Shown here in pieces: positions 23,915 through 34,380 of a stretch of 64,000 nt of DNA. Both the position numbers and the translations under genes were made by a program. The DNA is from Mesaphorura yosii. Lineage: Eukaryota; Arthropoda; Collembola; Poduromorpha; Tullbergiidae. Under the pieces are notes generated by a model. It was not told the origin of the DNA, did no database searches, and saw only the letters and a list, made by a program, of their open reading frames with translations. Every line of letters begins with the position of its first letter. Positions within the stretch are counted from its first letter, which is position 1. Location of the stretch: NCBI GenBank assembly GCA_009869945.1, contig WIXG01000324.1:1-64000 (forward strand). Direction: 5' to 3'.

Positions 23915-25251
23915 ATTGACCTAATTAATATATTGACGATCGTCGGCCTCCAAGTATCAAATTGGAGATGATCTCAAATTAACTCAAATTCGAGGGAGCC
24001 GGCTTGATTCCGCCGACGGTGATTTCCTTTATTTCTATCTAATATACACCACAACAAGCGAAAGTTTCGACGGTCCTGCTTCGCTTAGGCGCAGAAAGCC
24101 TAGTATGGATTCAGACGCTGGAAACCTGTAGTTGACAATTCCAGTTCCAACAGTGGTCAAAATATTCCAAAATGCGAAGTGTTTGAATTTAAATCAGGAT
24201 TTGACAACATACAAGCTTGCTAATGTGTATTGGTTGGGAGATGGCGCATCTTCTCACAACCGAACTTGTTATGCACCGAACATACAGAAACAGATTTATT
24301 TGTTCACGCTTATTTCGTGAAGAAGTCAACTAGCACTGTTCAATTATCAAAGAACGCCAACGCACATTGCTCATTGTTGTGCCATTTCTGATTTCAGTCA
24401 TATCAGTCCGTGAAGTTCCTTGGAGGTTATCTATAAATTGGCATTTATTTCGATTTCTTTAATCAGAAGTTTCAGAAGACACGGAATGACGGAATGTCTT
24501 GATTTACATCCAAGAAATTGCTTCATTACTTTATTGTTGGGCAAGTAATGGACCCAGGTCCGGTTGAGGCTTGACCATGATTTACTCTGACATTGGCATG
24601 AACGTTTATCGCCTCATTTTCATGATATCAAAAGATGCGTGTTCATTGTTGTGAGTCAAGCAAAGCCAAGTCGACAATAATGAATGTTCTCCCGTTCGCG
24701 TAAGTAATGTCTTCGTGTTCGCAATCGCACATAAATAACATGGCATTGAATTCGTCTCACCTTGAACGAGTTATGAAATTACACATATAAATTTAAAGTG
24801 ACAAATCTTAATAGCCATATCATTATTGTTGGTGTTGGCGTAATCTTCTTCCTCATACGCAACAGAAATTAGTTCATGCCATGCAATGCTCACTCAATGT
24901 GGCGTGACGTGAGGATTACTAAAGTCAGGTAGCGTTTTCAAAACGTAGAGTGTGGACGTGGACCAACAATGGGCGTGTGTCATTGTTAATTAACTCTTGC
25001 ATACAGTACTTGACCAGTTTCACTGAGATTTTTACAGGATACCAGACCTACCAAAACTGTCCAATCCAAATGGATGCCAATTTTAACGCCTTATGTTACT
25101 TGTGAATTTGCATGCGATGTAAACTTGATAACCTCTCAACAGATTCTCCTGAAATTCGCCATTGATGCGAGTTAAGATGCGTATCTCGTGATGATCAAAT
25201 CATCACACGGCACATGGAACACGGAAGTGTCTCATAAAATGGCGAGCACAG
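23915..25251. other. 1.3 kb intergenic, no recognisable gene
   Basis: It lies between the divergent MED17 and the Cys/Tyr-rich secreted gene. One 62-codon frame near 24132-24320 has no recognisable features. Both promoters must be here. Confidence 0.6.
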
Positions 25252-25258
25252 TATATAG
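25252..25258 (+). promoter_or_regulatory. TATA box of the Cys/Tyr-rich secreted gene
   Basis: TATATAG is followed about 36 bases later by an initiator-like TCAGTT (near 25288) and then the start codon at 25364. Confidence 0.5.
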
Positions 25259-25363
25259 CTCGTTGATTTCCTGTTTTGATGCTACTTCAGTTTCTGAGAC
25301 ATCTCAGAAAGGACATTCTTCTTGACCCAATCACCAGTGCCAAATCCCGCAGTGAATTCAACA

Positions 25364-26080
25364 ATGAGTTTGAAGTCAGGCATTTTAGTGACCCTTCTTG
25401 CAATTTGGCAATTGGTAAGACTTTGCAAGGAATTTGATTAAATCAACGTTCTGACGGCTGTTTCTGTTCACAGGATCTTCGCACTGTGACCGGGCTGTGC
25501 GCGGACGGCGCTTGCACTCCAGCGTGTCAATACGCAACCAAAAATGAGAACGCAGTGGGTCGTTGTGACACGAATTATCCCAACGCTGCGTTTGGAAACG
25601 ACGCCAGTTGTGTTTGTGGAGACGCTTGCCTCCCTCGCGTTGTAAGATGTACATCTTTCACAAAAGTCTATTGATCTGACTTCTGGCAATCTTTTGCATT
25701 TTCAACAGTTCCTATCATCGATTATGGCCCCAAACACGCAGCTAGCTTGTGTTGGAGCTCATCACCAGAATTTGTGCCACGCGTGCCCTCCGAGCACTCC
25801 AGCGCAAACGTTTGTCGCACACATTTGCCTGGCTTCACTAGCCGGCACGTCCACGGCGCAATCAAGATCGGGTCAGACGCAGTCCCCGTCTCAGTCGCAG
25901 TTCTGTATGTGCATGTGCGTGGGTCCAGACGAAACAACGCTGCCGCCGCAATCAGTTAACAGCATTTACAGCCAGCCATACTCCCATTCCCAACAGTACA
26001 ATCCATACACGTCGTATAATTCGTATAACTCATACAATCCGTATTATAACAATTTCGGGTATTACGGGAAGAAGAAATAA
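25364..26080 (+). CDS. Secreted protein with cysteine-rich body and tyrosine-rich tail
   Basis: Three exons, all phase 0 (25364-25414, 25474-25641, 25709-26080), give about 196 aa. Exon 1 is a signal peptide of 17-20 residues. Exon 2 carries a cluster of six to seven cysteines (LCADGACTPACQY, then DASCVCGDACL) that looks like a compact disulphide module. Exon 3 holds a second Cys group (LACVGAHHQNLCHACPP, later FCMCMCVGPDE) and a Ser/Gln-rich spacer. The last 35 residues are a low-complexity Tyr/Asn/Ser tail with repeated YNSY or YNPY units, ending GYYGKKK. I recognise no family. The tail resembles adhesive, cuticular or silk-like proteins in composition only. A TATA box precedes the gene. 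Confidence 0.75.
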
Positions 26081-26081
26081 A
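26076..26081 (+). terminator. AATAAA overlapping the stop codon
   Basis: The TAA stop (26078-26080) is embedded in AATAAA, as in the chemoreceptor gene at 13384. If used, the 3' UTR would be minimal. Confidence 0.4.
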
Positions 26082-26319
26082 TGAAGCGATGGTGGCTTGT
26101 TTCTATGTTTCTACAGACTTTTGACGTTTTGACTACTTGTCCGAAATCACAAGCAAAAATCTAAATTTCTGCTATTCTCTCTGATTCAGTGAGTCCATGC
26201 CCAGAAGGATTTGGAATTTCTGAATTCCACGCGCTCGCCAATCATTAAAGCCACATTTCTATTTCAAGATGCAATCATTATTGAATTGAGAAAAGACGCC
26301 ACGACGCATTCAGTCCAAG

Positions 26320-27581
26320 ATGGCGATGGACTTTGAGGTTAATTCTCAGAAAAAGAAAAACAGGTTTCACTGGCCAATTATTTTTCAAGCGTTGTCTGTG
26401 GTATGCTGCTATTGTCAAGTTGTGCATGATCTTTGTTCAATAACTCCATGAATCGCGCCTTAATTTTGCAGGTAGCCGGCATTATTTGCATTGGACTCAC
26501 GCTTGAGGCAATGCTTCAAGATGACAGATTCAACGTGAAATTGATGAATGAAAGACTGCCGCAGCTTCTTGCATCAACAAGTAAATTGGACAATGGAAAA
26601 TCTGAAAATCGGTATTTGCATGGTTGTTGTTTCGTTCGCTGACAGTTGTGAATGGAACCCAACTGGTCGCAGAATCTGAAGTCTTGCCGCTCCTGGTCCG
26701 TAACGCACCCATGAAGAAAGCGTATTGCCTGCTGATTGGTTTCGCGACGTCAATCACGATTGTTCATCTCCTTATCTACCTGGTGCTCAAGAAAGAGACC
26801 TACCGTTACTCTTTCGTAAGTCTATCCAGCATTGTTGGAAGACTGCTGCAAACTTCAAAGAGAGAGATCATGCACCCGGTCCGATGTTTGCTCCTCTCTT
26901 TACAGACAATTAAGCTGAATGTATTTCTTGCATTTTTGTACGCATTGGCTGCCCTGTTCTTACTGATCACAGTACTGCAAAATGACAACCGTTATGGCGA
27001 AATATTTCGACTACTTCGTGACCGCAAAGTGCCCTTTGACCCAAACGAGCCAGAGACTAGCATCACCCTGTACATTTTTCGTTATTGTCAAGTTAATACT
27101 GGCACTCGTGACGAAGATAAAGTTCCTCCCATTCCGCAGCGATTCAAGAGAAAAGTCTCCAGTAGTGGATTTGTGTGTCAACACTATAGCTTTAAAATGT
27201 CGGCAGTGGTAAGCGCGTAAAAGAGACGAATCACGAACCACAGGGACCATTTCCTGGTGTATGCTGAATTGTAATTTGACACAGCTCCTAGCATTCTTCA
27301 ACTGCCTCTGCTTCGCGGCTGTGATGCTGACAGTGAGATCCAATACGGAAGAAATCAGGAAGGCTATTGACACGGCCAAGGATCTGGACGTCGAACCGTG
27401 GATGTGGACGCACCCGGACGGAACTCGTGCATTCATCAGCGAATACATTTATCAGCAGGAGAGGGCCAAGTACATTCTACGAGAAATTGATGTTGCACCT
27501 GAGAAACCAGTACGAGACCACCATTTTAGACGGCTGACAACACAGAGCAAACCACCTGAGACCACGCCCGCTGAAGCCTAA
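26320..27581 (+). CDS. Orphan four-transmembrane protein
   Basis: Five exons (26320-26400, 26472-26580, 26646-26815, 26906-27208, 27285-27581) give about 319 aa. Four hydrophobic segments are spread over the exons: around WPIIFQALSVVAGIICIGLT, AYCLLIGFATSITIVHLLIY, KLNVFLAFLYALAALFLLIT and LLAFFNCLCFAAVMLTV. A lysine-rich cytosolic N-terminus (QKKKNRFHW) and a long charged C-terminus follow the insect tetraspan or MARVEL-like layout. No Cys-Cys-Gly motif of true tetraspanins is seen. The exon 2 donor was placed at 26581 because the later GT gives a stop. The intron 26816-26905 is 90 bases and has no stop in frame, so retention would also be open. Family and function are unknown. The gene is convergent with KRTCAP2. 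Confidence 0.7.
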
Positions 27582-27845
27582 TCGGCAGTAAGCAGGACAC
27601 CTGCTTAACGTGCATGCGTTCAAAATTCTATGATGATCTGTGCGCCTGACGTAAAAATACATTACTAGATTGTTTGGATCACATTCGACTTTAATAACAA
27701 TACAATTTATCAGTTAACCAACTGAACAGCATCAGTATCAGAGAAGCGTTATAAAAGCTATGACATAATATAACAATGGAAAAGTGGCAACTTAATAGCT
27801 AAATTGAAACCTTTATCTCAGTTCTTGAAGGATTATGGGCTCCGG

Positions 27846-28555
27846 TTATTTCCTTTTCTTTCCGGCTGACAGATTAGAATTTAGCGTAGCTGCAGAGCCA
27901 GTTGCATAAGTCCTTTGAGAGATTGAATTCATGTAGTACAGCGTGATGGTAGAAAAGATAAAGCTGAAAAATGCAGAAGTACATTGTAGTTAAAACATCA
28001 ATGTCTTTTTGAGTAATTTAATTTATGGTTTACTCATACTCACCACGTCGTAATACACACTCCATGAATTAATCCAGAGGCAAACAAAGCGACAAGGTAG
28101 CAAATTACAACTGTAATATTAATGACGCATGCAATTAGTTCAGCAAACTGGACGGTCTCATTCTATATTGAAAACTTACCTTCAAAAATTCCAGTCTGAT
28201 AATTTTTACCAAACACAACTAACTCGAGGTTGCCAATTGCCTGCAATTGAAACCAAACTTGAGCATAGCAATCATGGCCATCTTGGTCATGATTTCTAAA
28301 ATTCCTAGAGATCACTTACGGTTAGCACAAAAAGAAAAACTAAGGCCCCAAGTGCACCTCCTAACACAGTGAGTGGTCCAGAAGATGCTAGCTGATGCCG
28401 ATATAACTGCATCCCGGCAAAAACCCCAATCGACAAAATTAAAGCGACGAGACTGGACATGGAATTTGATAAGCCTGCAATTCCCGTAAGATTAGGACAA
28501 GGAATTTATAATTTATAAAACTACGATTACAAAGTATCTGTTACTTACTCCCCAT
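27846..28555 (-). CDS. KRTCAP2: Keratinocyte-associated protein 2 (oligosaccharyltransferase subunit)
   Basis: Five exons on the minus strand (28549-28555, 28320-28474, 28180-28240, 28044-28110, 27846-27963) give 135 aa, against 136 in human. The first coding exon is only seven bases (Met, Gly and one base). Matching blocks are LVALILSIGVFAGMQLYRHQ, LTVLGGALGALVFLFVLT, LELVVFGKNYQTGIFE, YLVALFASGLIHGVCITTC and FIFSTITLYYMNSIS, ending in a lysine-rich tail. The protein is a small three- to four-span ER membrane subunit of the STT3A-type oligosaccharyltransferase, which N-glycosylates nascent proteins. All exons are too short to appear as long frames. It is divergent from PRDX4 across 521 bases. 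Confidence 0.95.
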
Positions 28556-29076
28556 GATGTTAACGATTGATCAAGGAATGTGTAAAGACGTCCCCAATCA
28601 CAGCAATCAGTGAATTTTAATCACTTCGTCGTACACTTTGCCGGTGTCTCAAGCTCTCAGTCTTGATTTCGCTTTCCATCAATGCAATCCACGTCGACAA
28701 GCTACCAAGCTTCATATAATATACACCGTCTGTATTATCGTTCGAAATGCATGGAACGGCAAAAGAAACAAGGATCATTTCGCATTAAGCTTCGCATAAT
28801 GTTTATTTGAGTTGGCACTTGGCACCGCAGACCGCACTCGTTGCCTGGTCTCAACTGCAATAATTATTGCAGGCTTCAATGAAAGCCTGTGTTAATTTCG
28901 CTAATCTAATTACAACCCACTTGACTTGACAGTGCACGTGAATTTGAGTACACTCCGATCCTCCACGCTAAAGATATATGATCTGATCGCCACAAGATTT
29001 AATAACCATATTGAACAAGTTGTCGCGAGGTTTTGCGACTGATTTCCAGAATCAGGACAGTGAGAGAAGGATTAGA
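28556..29076. promoter_or_regulatory. Shared divergent promoter region of KRTCAP2 and PRDX4
   Basis: These 521 bases separate two divergent genes whose products both work in the ER. The stretch contains CCACGTCG at 28689-28696, whose complement is close to the TGACGTGG UPR element bound by XBP1 or ATF6, and a CACGTG E-box near 28935-28940. Shared regulation by ER stress is an inference from these motifs and the gene pair. Confidence 0.45.
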
Positions 29077-30209
29077 ATGGCTATCAAAAGCAATAGCTTC
29101 CAGCTGCTGAGATTTGTCAACTGCATCAACATTTCCGTGATTGCCACGCTTTTGATTCATGCCCTGGTGGTGTCTGGATTTGGCGAGCCTCAATGTTATT
29201 CATTCGCCGACGGCCATGTGTACCCACAGGAAACCACCAAAACATCTGGACACAGCTTGCAATGGACAAAAGCCATGAGTACGTTTTCAATTCTTTCAAT
29301 GATACAATTGCCATGTTCGAATCGTGGCGTCCGACCCGAGGTTATGAGACATGGCGTGAGACATTCTTTGATACTGCTTTTGTAGTCCAAAATTTTGATA
29401 ACAGTTTCCAAACCGGCACCAGAATTTGAGGGCACTGCTGTTATCAACGGATCCTTCAAAGCAATTAAGCTGTCTGATTTCAAGGGAAAGTATCTGGTGT
29501 TTTTCTTTTACCCACTGGATTTGTAAGTAGATGTACGTATAACTTCATGCTTATATGAATCTGCAATTAAAATGTTGTTCCGATACAGCACGTTCGTTTG
29601 CCCCACCGAAATCCTGGCGTTTAATGACAGAGTTCAAGAATTTAGGAACATTAATACAGAGGTAAGACAGGTGCCCAGAAATGAGATATTCGACCTTGTT
29701 TGGCTAGAATTTTAGCAGGGAATTCTTACCTGCAGGTAGTAGCATGCTCAACCGATTCACATTTCACGCATTTAGCGTGGATAAACAGCCCACGCAAAGA
29801 CGGAGGACTTGGACCATTGAAGATTCCCTTATTGTCTGATATTACGCATAAGATTTCCAAAGATTATGGCGTGTATTTGGAGGACTTAGGCCATGCGCTC
29901 AGGTGAGACGTTCTTTCTTACTGTATCTTGATTCTCTGGTATTTCGGGATTTCGATATCCTTTCATTGTCATTTCAGAGGATTATTCATTATCGATGACA
30001 AAGGAGTACTTCGCCAAATGACTATGAATGATTTGCCTGTTGGCCGAAGCGTAGACGAGACTCTGAGACTGGTTCAAGCATTCCAATACACTGACCGACA
30101 CGGCGAAGTCTGTCCCGTTGAGTGGAAACCCGGCGCAGCCACGATTATTCCCGATCCGGAAGCAAAGAAGGAATACTTTTCGAAACTCAAGACTGCCGAC
30201 GAACTTTAA
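29077..30209 (+). CDS. PRDX4: Peroxiredoxin 4-like typical 2-Cys peroxiredoxin, ER/secreted
   Basis: Five exons (29077-29278, 29405-29522, 29589-29661, 29736-29902, 29978-30209) give about 263 aa. A hydrophobic signal segment ([18 protein letters not shown]) precedes [13 protein letters not shown], the N-terminal extension characteristic of PRDX4. The core reads [28 protein letters not shown] with peroxidatic Cys111, [15 protein letters not shown], and [12 protein letters not shown] with resolving Cys232. The GGLG and YF motifs that make eukaryotic 2-Cys enzymes sensitive to overoxidation are present. The enzyme reduces H2O2 in the ER lumen and passes the oxidation on to protein disulphide isomerases. 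The gene shares a promoter region with KRTCAP2. All active-site residues are intact. Confidence 0.96.
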
Positions 30210-30742
30210 TCTATGTCAAACAACTATGCATTTCGTATAAAACCTACCGCAATCTGCAATGGCAATACAAAAAAGAATGAAGCTTGAAGAGTATTCGATA
30301 TTTAATGCCTGTGGTACTTGTCTCTTTCAGTTTCAATATATGTTGGTTATTTATGCATTTTGTTCAAGATTTATTTTGTTGAATTCAATAAAGCAAATTA
30401 AGGAGACTGTCAAGCCAAGGGAATGAACGTGGAAGTTGAGATATAATGCTATTTTATTACTGCAAATAATTTTCATCTTCGAGCATTCACAGTACGATCA
30501 AATCTAGCTCTACACATTAAACATTTAAGAATCCTTTCTGAACAAACAGGAAGATGAACTGGAATGATTTTATACTGAAGATAATCGTATGAGATTGCGA
30601 TTTAGTACTTAAGTACAACTAACTACGGCTACTATCACTTTTGACTACTCACGTGCACGTTGCGCACAAACATGAAGCACATTACAGGAAGTGACTTATG
30701 TTTTAGACTCTCTGCTAGTTTGATATAACAATGTGCCATTCT
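30210..30742. other. Intergenic, 3' flanks of two convergent genes
   Basis: It contains the 3' UTR of PRDX4, with an AATAAA near 30388-30393, and the 3' flank of V-ATPase E. No gene seen. Confidence 0.6.
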
Positions 30743-31753
30743 TTAATCCATGAATCGGCGGTTTGTGTTTTTACCGAACAGAGCAGTACGAATTTCTGGA
30801 ATCATCTGTTGTGCAATCATATCCAATCGAGCCTCCAGAGTATTTGCGATCTTGATTCGGCCCCTCTGTGCAATCAATTCAATACCACCGCAGCTGTGAC
30901 ACAGTAAGAGTTGAATAAATAAAAAGTTGAATTTCACTATTGCTATAATATGGAAAAGTAAAGTTAGTGATTCTTACGTGGAAGCTGAAAGAAAAGATTC
31001 TTTATCGACGGTTACATGAGCATCTTTTCCAGCCGACTCTTTGTATTTTGGACCGGCGATTTTTATTGCTTCTTCGACCATGCCCAAATCGGCCTGACGG
31101 CAGCGTATTACTACATTTTGCTCCAATAACTAAGGGTTGATTAAGTATGTTTCAGATTCATGCACATTGTGTAATTGTGTTACAACACAGAATTACTAAT
31201 TTGAGGGTAAATTACCTGCAGAAGGCCTTGGACAATTAAAGCATTAAGTAGTTTTTGGTAACTATCACGGTTCTTGGTTATTTCAGCTAAGCGACGCCTG
31301 CCTTCATCCAGTACAGTTGTTACATGATCTTCTCTAGCCTTCAGTTGGCGCAATCTTGCCGCATTCAGCATATTTGACTGTTGACTGCAAAGTTAACAGT
31401 ACAATTAGGCCATTGCAACATCGTCATAAACATCAATTTGAAGACATACATTTTCTTTTGCAGTTCAACTTGCTTCTCCTTCCTTTCATAGTACTCCATA
31501 ATTTTAAGACGCTGCTGCTGAACGAGCCGTCCTTTTTCTATATTAAACTCTTCTTCGGCTTTAGCATCAATTTCTTCTGCCTTTTCATTGGCTTCTTGTT
31601 CGATGAAAGCCATCATATGCTTGATCTAAAAGAAATGAGAAATTCGATCTTGTGAATGGAATCAGTCGTCTCGTCGAGAAAGAGTCCATAATAGCCTGAC
31701 TAATCTTTACGGAATCATACCTGCTTAGCCACATCTGCATCGCTGAGCGCCAT
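30743..31753 (-). CDS. ATP6V1E: V-type proton ATPase subunit E
   Basis: Five exons on the minus strand (31721-31753, 31450-31625, 31216-31384, 30978-31129, 30743-30893) give 226 aa, the canonical length. It begins [20 protein letters not shown] and has a long charged N-terminal helix ([32 protein letters not shown]) that forms a peripheral stalk with subunit G. The C-terminal globular part includes [40 protein letters not shown] and [19 protein letters not shown]. Subunit E tethers the V1 head to the V0 rotor stator and is needed for acidification of lysosomes, endosomes and secretory vesicles. No anomaly is seen. Confidence 0.97.
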
Positions 31754-33575
31754 TTTGATGGAATTCTTTGTGGAAGTTCCCGATCACAAGTAAAAACCCG
31801 ACGACAAATCTGTTTTGATATCGCAGTTAATTGGATGGACCAATAGGTTGAAGCAAAAGAGTCAGAAAATTACGGCAATGAAATCAAAACTAGTAGAAGT
31901 GGAGTGAAAACTGTAATAAATATTAAAGGATGGTGATTAATGGCCAACCCAACATGAGCAGATAATTAAAATTCAATGAACAGAATAACAATAGAAAAGG
32001 GAGTTCCCTAATATGCCTTGCCTATTCACTAGTTGACTCAATTCACTGCAGTGTATTTGCTATTGCTATTTCAACCCAGTGCCAATACTAAAATGTACAT
32101 ATACGAAAAGCACAGGAGAATGAGTACAGATGGAACACTGATGCTGTTATAAAAGTAAGCATTACGTGGTAAACTAGCATATGAAACAACGTTTGGTGAG
32201 AAGCTTGGGACGGGAGAGGTCTCATTTCCAAGAAATCTGGAACATGGAAAACTTGTGGAACATATTTGGAATAATTTGGACAATCATCTTGAATTTCTTG
32301 AGTTGATCGACTTCTGTTGCATGTTCCATGAGCAAATCAGGAATGAAAGTCAACATTAAGAGTAAATGTCCGCTCCCTTTCATTTTCTCAGCAGACAGAT
32401 CGGCGAAGGGCAGACATTCGTCCGAAACTTTAAATGTAGGTCAGGTCAGAGGTCGGTTGATACCACCGCGCTGGAGGGACAGATACGACTTATCGTACGA
32501 AGCAAAGTTGCCCAATTTCATGTCACTGAGTACAGAAAGACGCACATATTAGCATTGCGAAATTAATTGGTCTCAGCGAACATCCTCAACCTGGAAGTGA
32601 CAGCTTGGAAGATTGTATTCCTATATGCTTTGCTTGATGAACGAAAAGTGAGACAATCGACGCAGTACCTCCACTGATTGTGTAATAGCGGAAACGTTAA
32701 TGGAAAATGAGGTCTTAAGGTTCAAAATTCCCCAGTCTATCCTTTTCAAAATCTTGCGGATTAGCCATTGAGTTGAAACGATTGAAGTTTGTATTAGCAT
32801 TCCGAACTTGCTTCATGATTAGTGATTAGTCATTGTTTTTCAATTGAACTTGCTTCAGGCTTAGAAAATAAGAATTTATTATCTTGAACCAGAGCAGGCC
32901 ATCAAATTCATGAAGGAAACTATGTCAAGAACATGGTCTCCCTGATCCATGTTCAAGGCTTCCAGGTTGCATAATGTGTAATGCTCTGTGAGCTTGTTCA
33001 TTGCTATGCTATAAGACTTTGTCGTCTCAAAAACCATGCGCTCCTGAATGATGATCTGCTGCTCTTGAACTCAGAAATTCTAGATTTTCAGGTCACGTCA
33101 TCAAAGGTGATTTGGACAATTAATTGTGTGCTCAAACAGCCGGGCCGGTCGCGGCCATGGCCCTGTCTTGTATTACAACGAAGGAGATCTCATCCAAAAT
33201 CCAAGAGAGCTTTAGCCGTGCCCGAGTGCTTCAAACAGCCAGACGCTTTGACTTCGTTCAGCTTATATTATCAAATTATTATGGATGAGATTGATCATTC
33301 AATTAAAAGAACGCAGTATCAAATTCCAGTTAAGATAAACCATTTATTTTATTTTCCAGTTCAATTGGATGATTATTATCATGCATTTCAAAGATATTTA
33401 TAAAAATAGCATTTTAAGATATGATATAAAAATCTAGGAGTAAATAAATTACGCAATGCTTATCGCTTAATCTCTGTGAAACCTCTGGATTGGATCTCAT
33501 AGTGGGTGTGTTTGGTTGACACCGGTTCTTACAACACAACGTCGCTTGGGGTCAAAAGATCAGCAGATGAACAGA
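31754..33575. other. 1.8 kb intergenic, one weak open frame
   Basis: A 140-codon frame at 32981-33403 is the longest, but it shows no domain, signal peptide or splice logic and I do not call it. The remainder is AT-rich sequence that includes the V-ATPase E promoter. Confidence 0.55.
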
Positions 33576-34229
33576 TTACAGTTGCAGCATTGGGAAATCA
33601 ACAAGCCCAGCCCCTTCTGGGATTGAGTAACGACGCGGCGCGACGATTGTGAAAATGCCATCGTCGGAAATATCGCATTTGATGCGTTTTACTTCAGCAT
33701 CGCTGGGAAGATGGAAACTCTGTGTGAAGGAGGAAGATGGAGAAGATGTCTCAGAGGTTTCAGAGCTAGTGGAGTTTCCAAGTTCATCTGAAGAGAACAA
33801 TGAATTCGCGAAATTAGTAAATGAAGCGTTTGGCGAAAGGTCAAGAATAGCAAAGACAAATGACTACAAACCTGATTTGGTTGGAGTCTGTTGTCCCTCC
33901 ACTTTGATCCAGTTGTTGGTTCCAACTCGCACGCTGATCTCTTCCACTTTGTATGGCTTGATGTTGACCATAACCTGAAAGGAAGAGAAAATAGCAATTT
34001 ATTAATCATCTGATATTAATAAAATTGTATACGAACAGAAAGTGAACAATTCGAAAATGGTTCTCACCTTGTACTTGTCGTTTCTGCATTCAACTTCTGA
34101 GCTTGGGTTCTTTGACACAAACTCATTTTGCATTTGACCACCGGCGCAAGAATCTCGGAGGAAGTCAGTGTGAATGTCTCCGAATCCGAAGTATCTCTCT
34201 TGTACAGCGTGCGATACAGCGTAAGCCAT
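33576..34229 (-). CDS. Small heat-shock protein (alpha-crystallin domain)
   Basis: Three exons on the minus strand (34068-34229, 33872-33974, 33576-33787) give about 158 aa. The start is the ATG at 34229; the frame is open farther up but has no ATG, and a TATA box lies at 34373-34380. The alpha-crystallin domain runs from VMVNIKPYKVEEISVRV and WIKVEGQQ, through a Ser-rich loop with an unusual Ser/Thr/Glu run (STSSETSETSSPSSS) in place of the usual HEER segment. It then continues FHLPSDAEVKRIKCDIS, DDGIFTIVAPR. The N-terminal arm is short (about 50 residues), and the usual C-terminal I-x-I motif is not obvious. sHSPs are ATP-independent holdase chaperones. Introns in an sHSP gene are uncommon in insects, though not unknown. 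Confidence 0.85.
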
Positions 34230-34372
34230 TGTTGAGTTTATTGGAGTATTGGAGTCTTGAGAAATAGTTGAAAAAGTTGAGATTGAATTATTAGCTTGTT
34301 GGATGTAGTTCTCTTGGTCAGTTTTAGAGAGCAAATGATCTCGCTGAGTTGACTTTACAGATTTCGCGATTG

Positions 34373-34380
34373 CTTTTATA
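34373..34380 (-). promoter_or_regulatory. TATA box of the small heat-shock gene
   Basis: TATAAAAG on the minus strand about 145 bases before the start codon. I found no clean heat-shock element (alternating GAA/TTC triplets) just upstream. Confidence 0.5.

Noticed and set aside
32981-33403. 140-codon plus-strand frame
   Set aside because: It lacks a signal peptide, domain, splice context or coding-like codon positions; it starts in AT-rich intergenic sequence.
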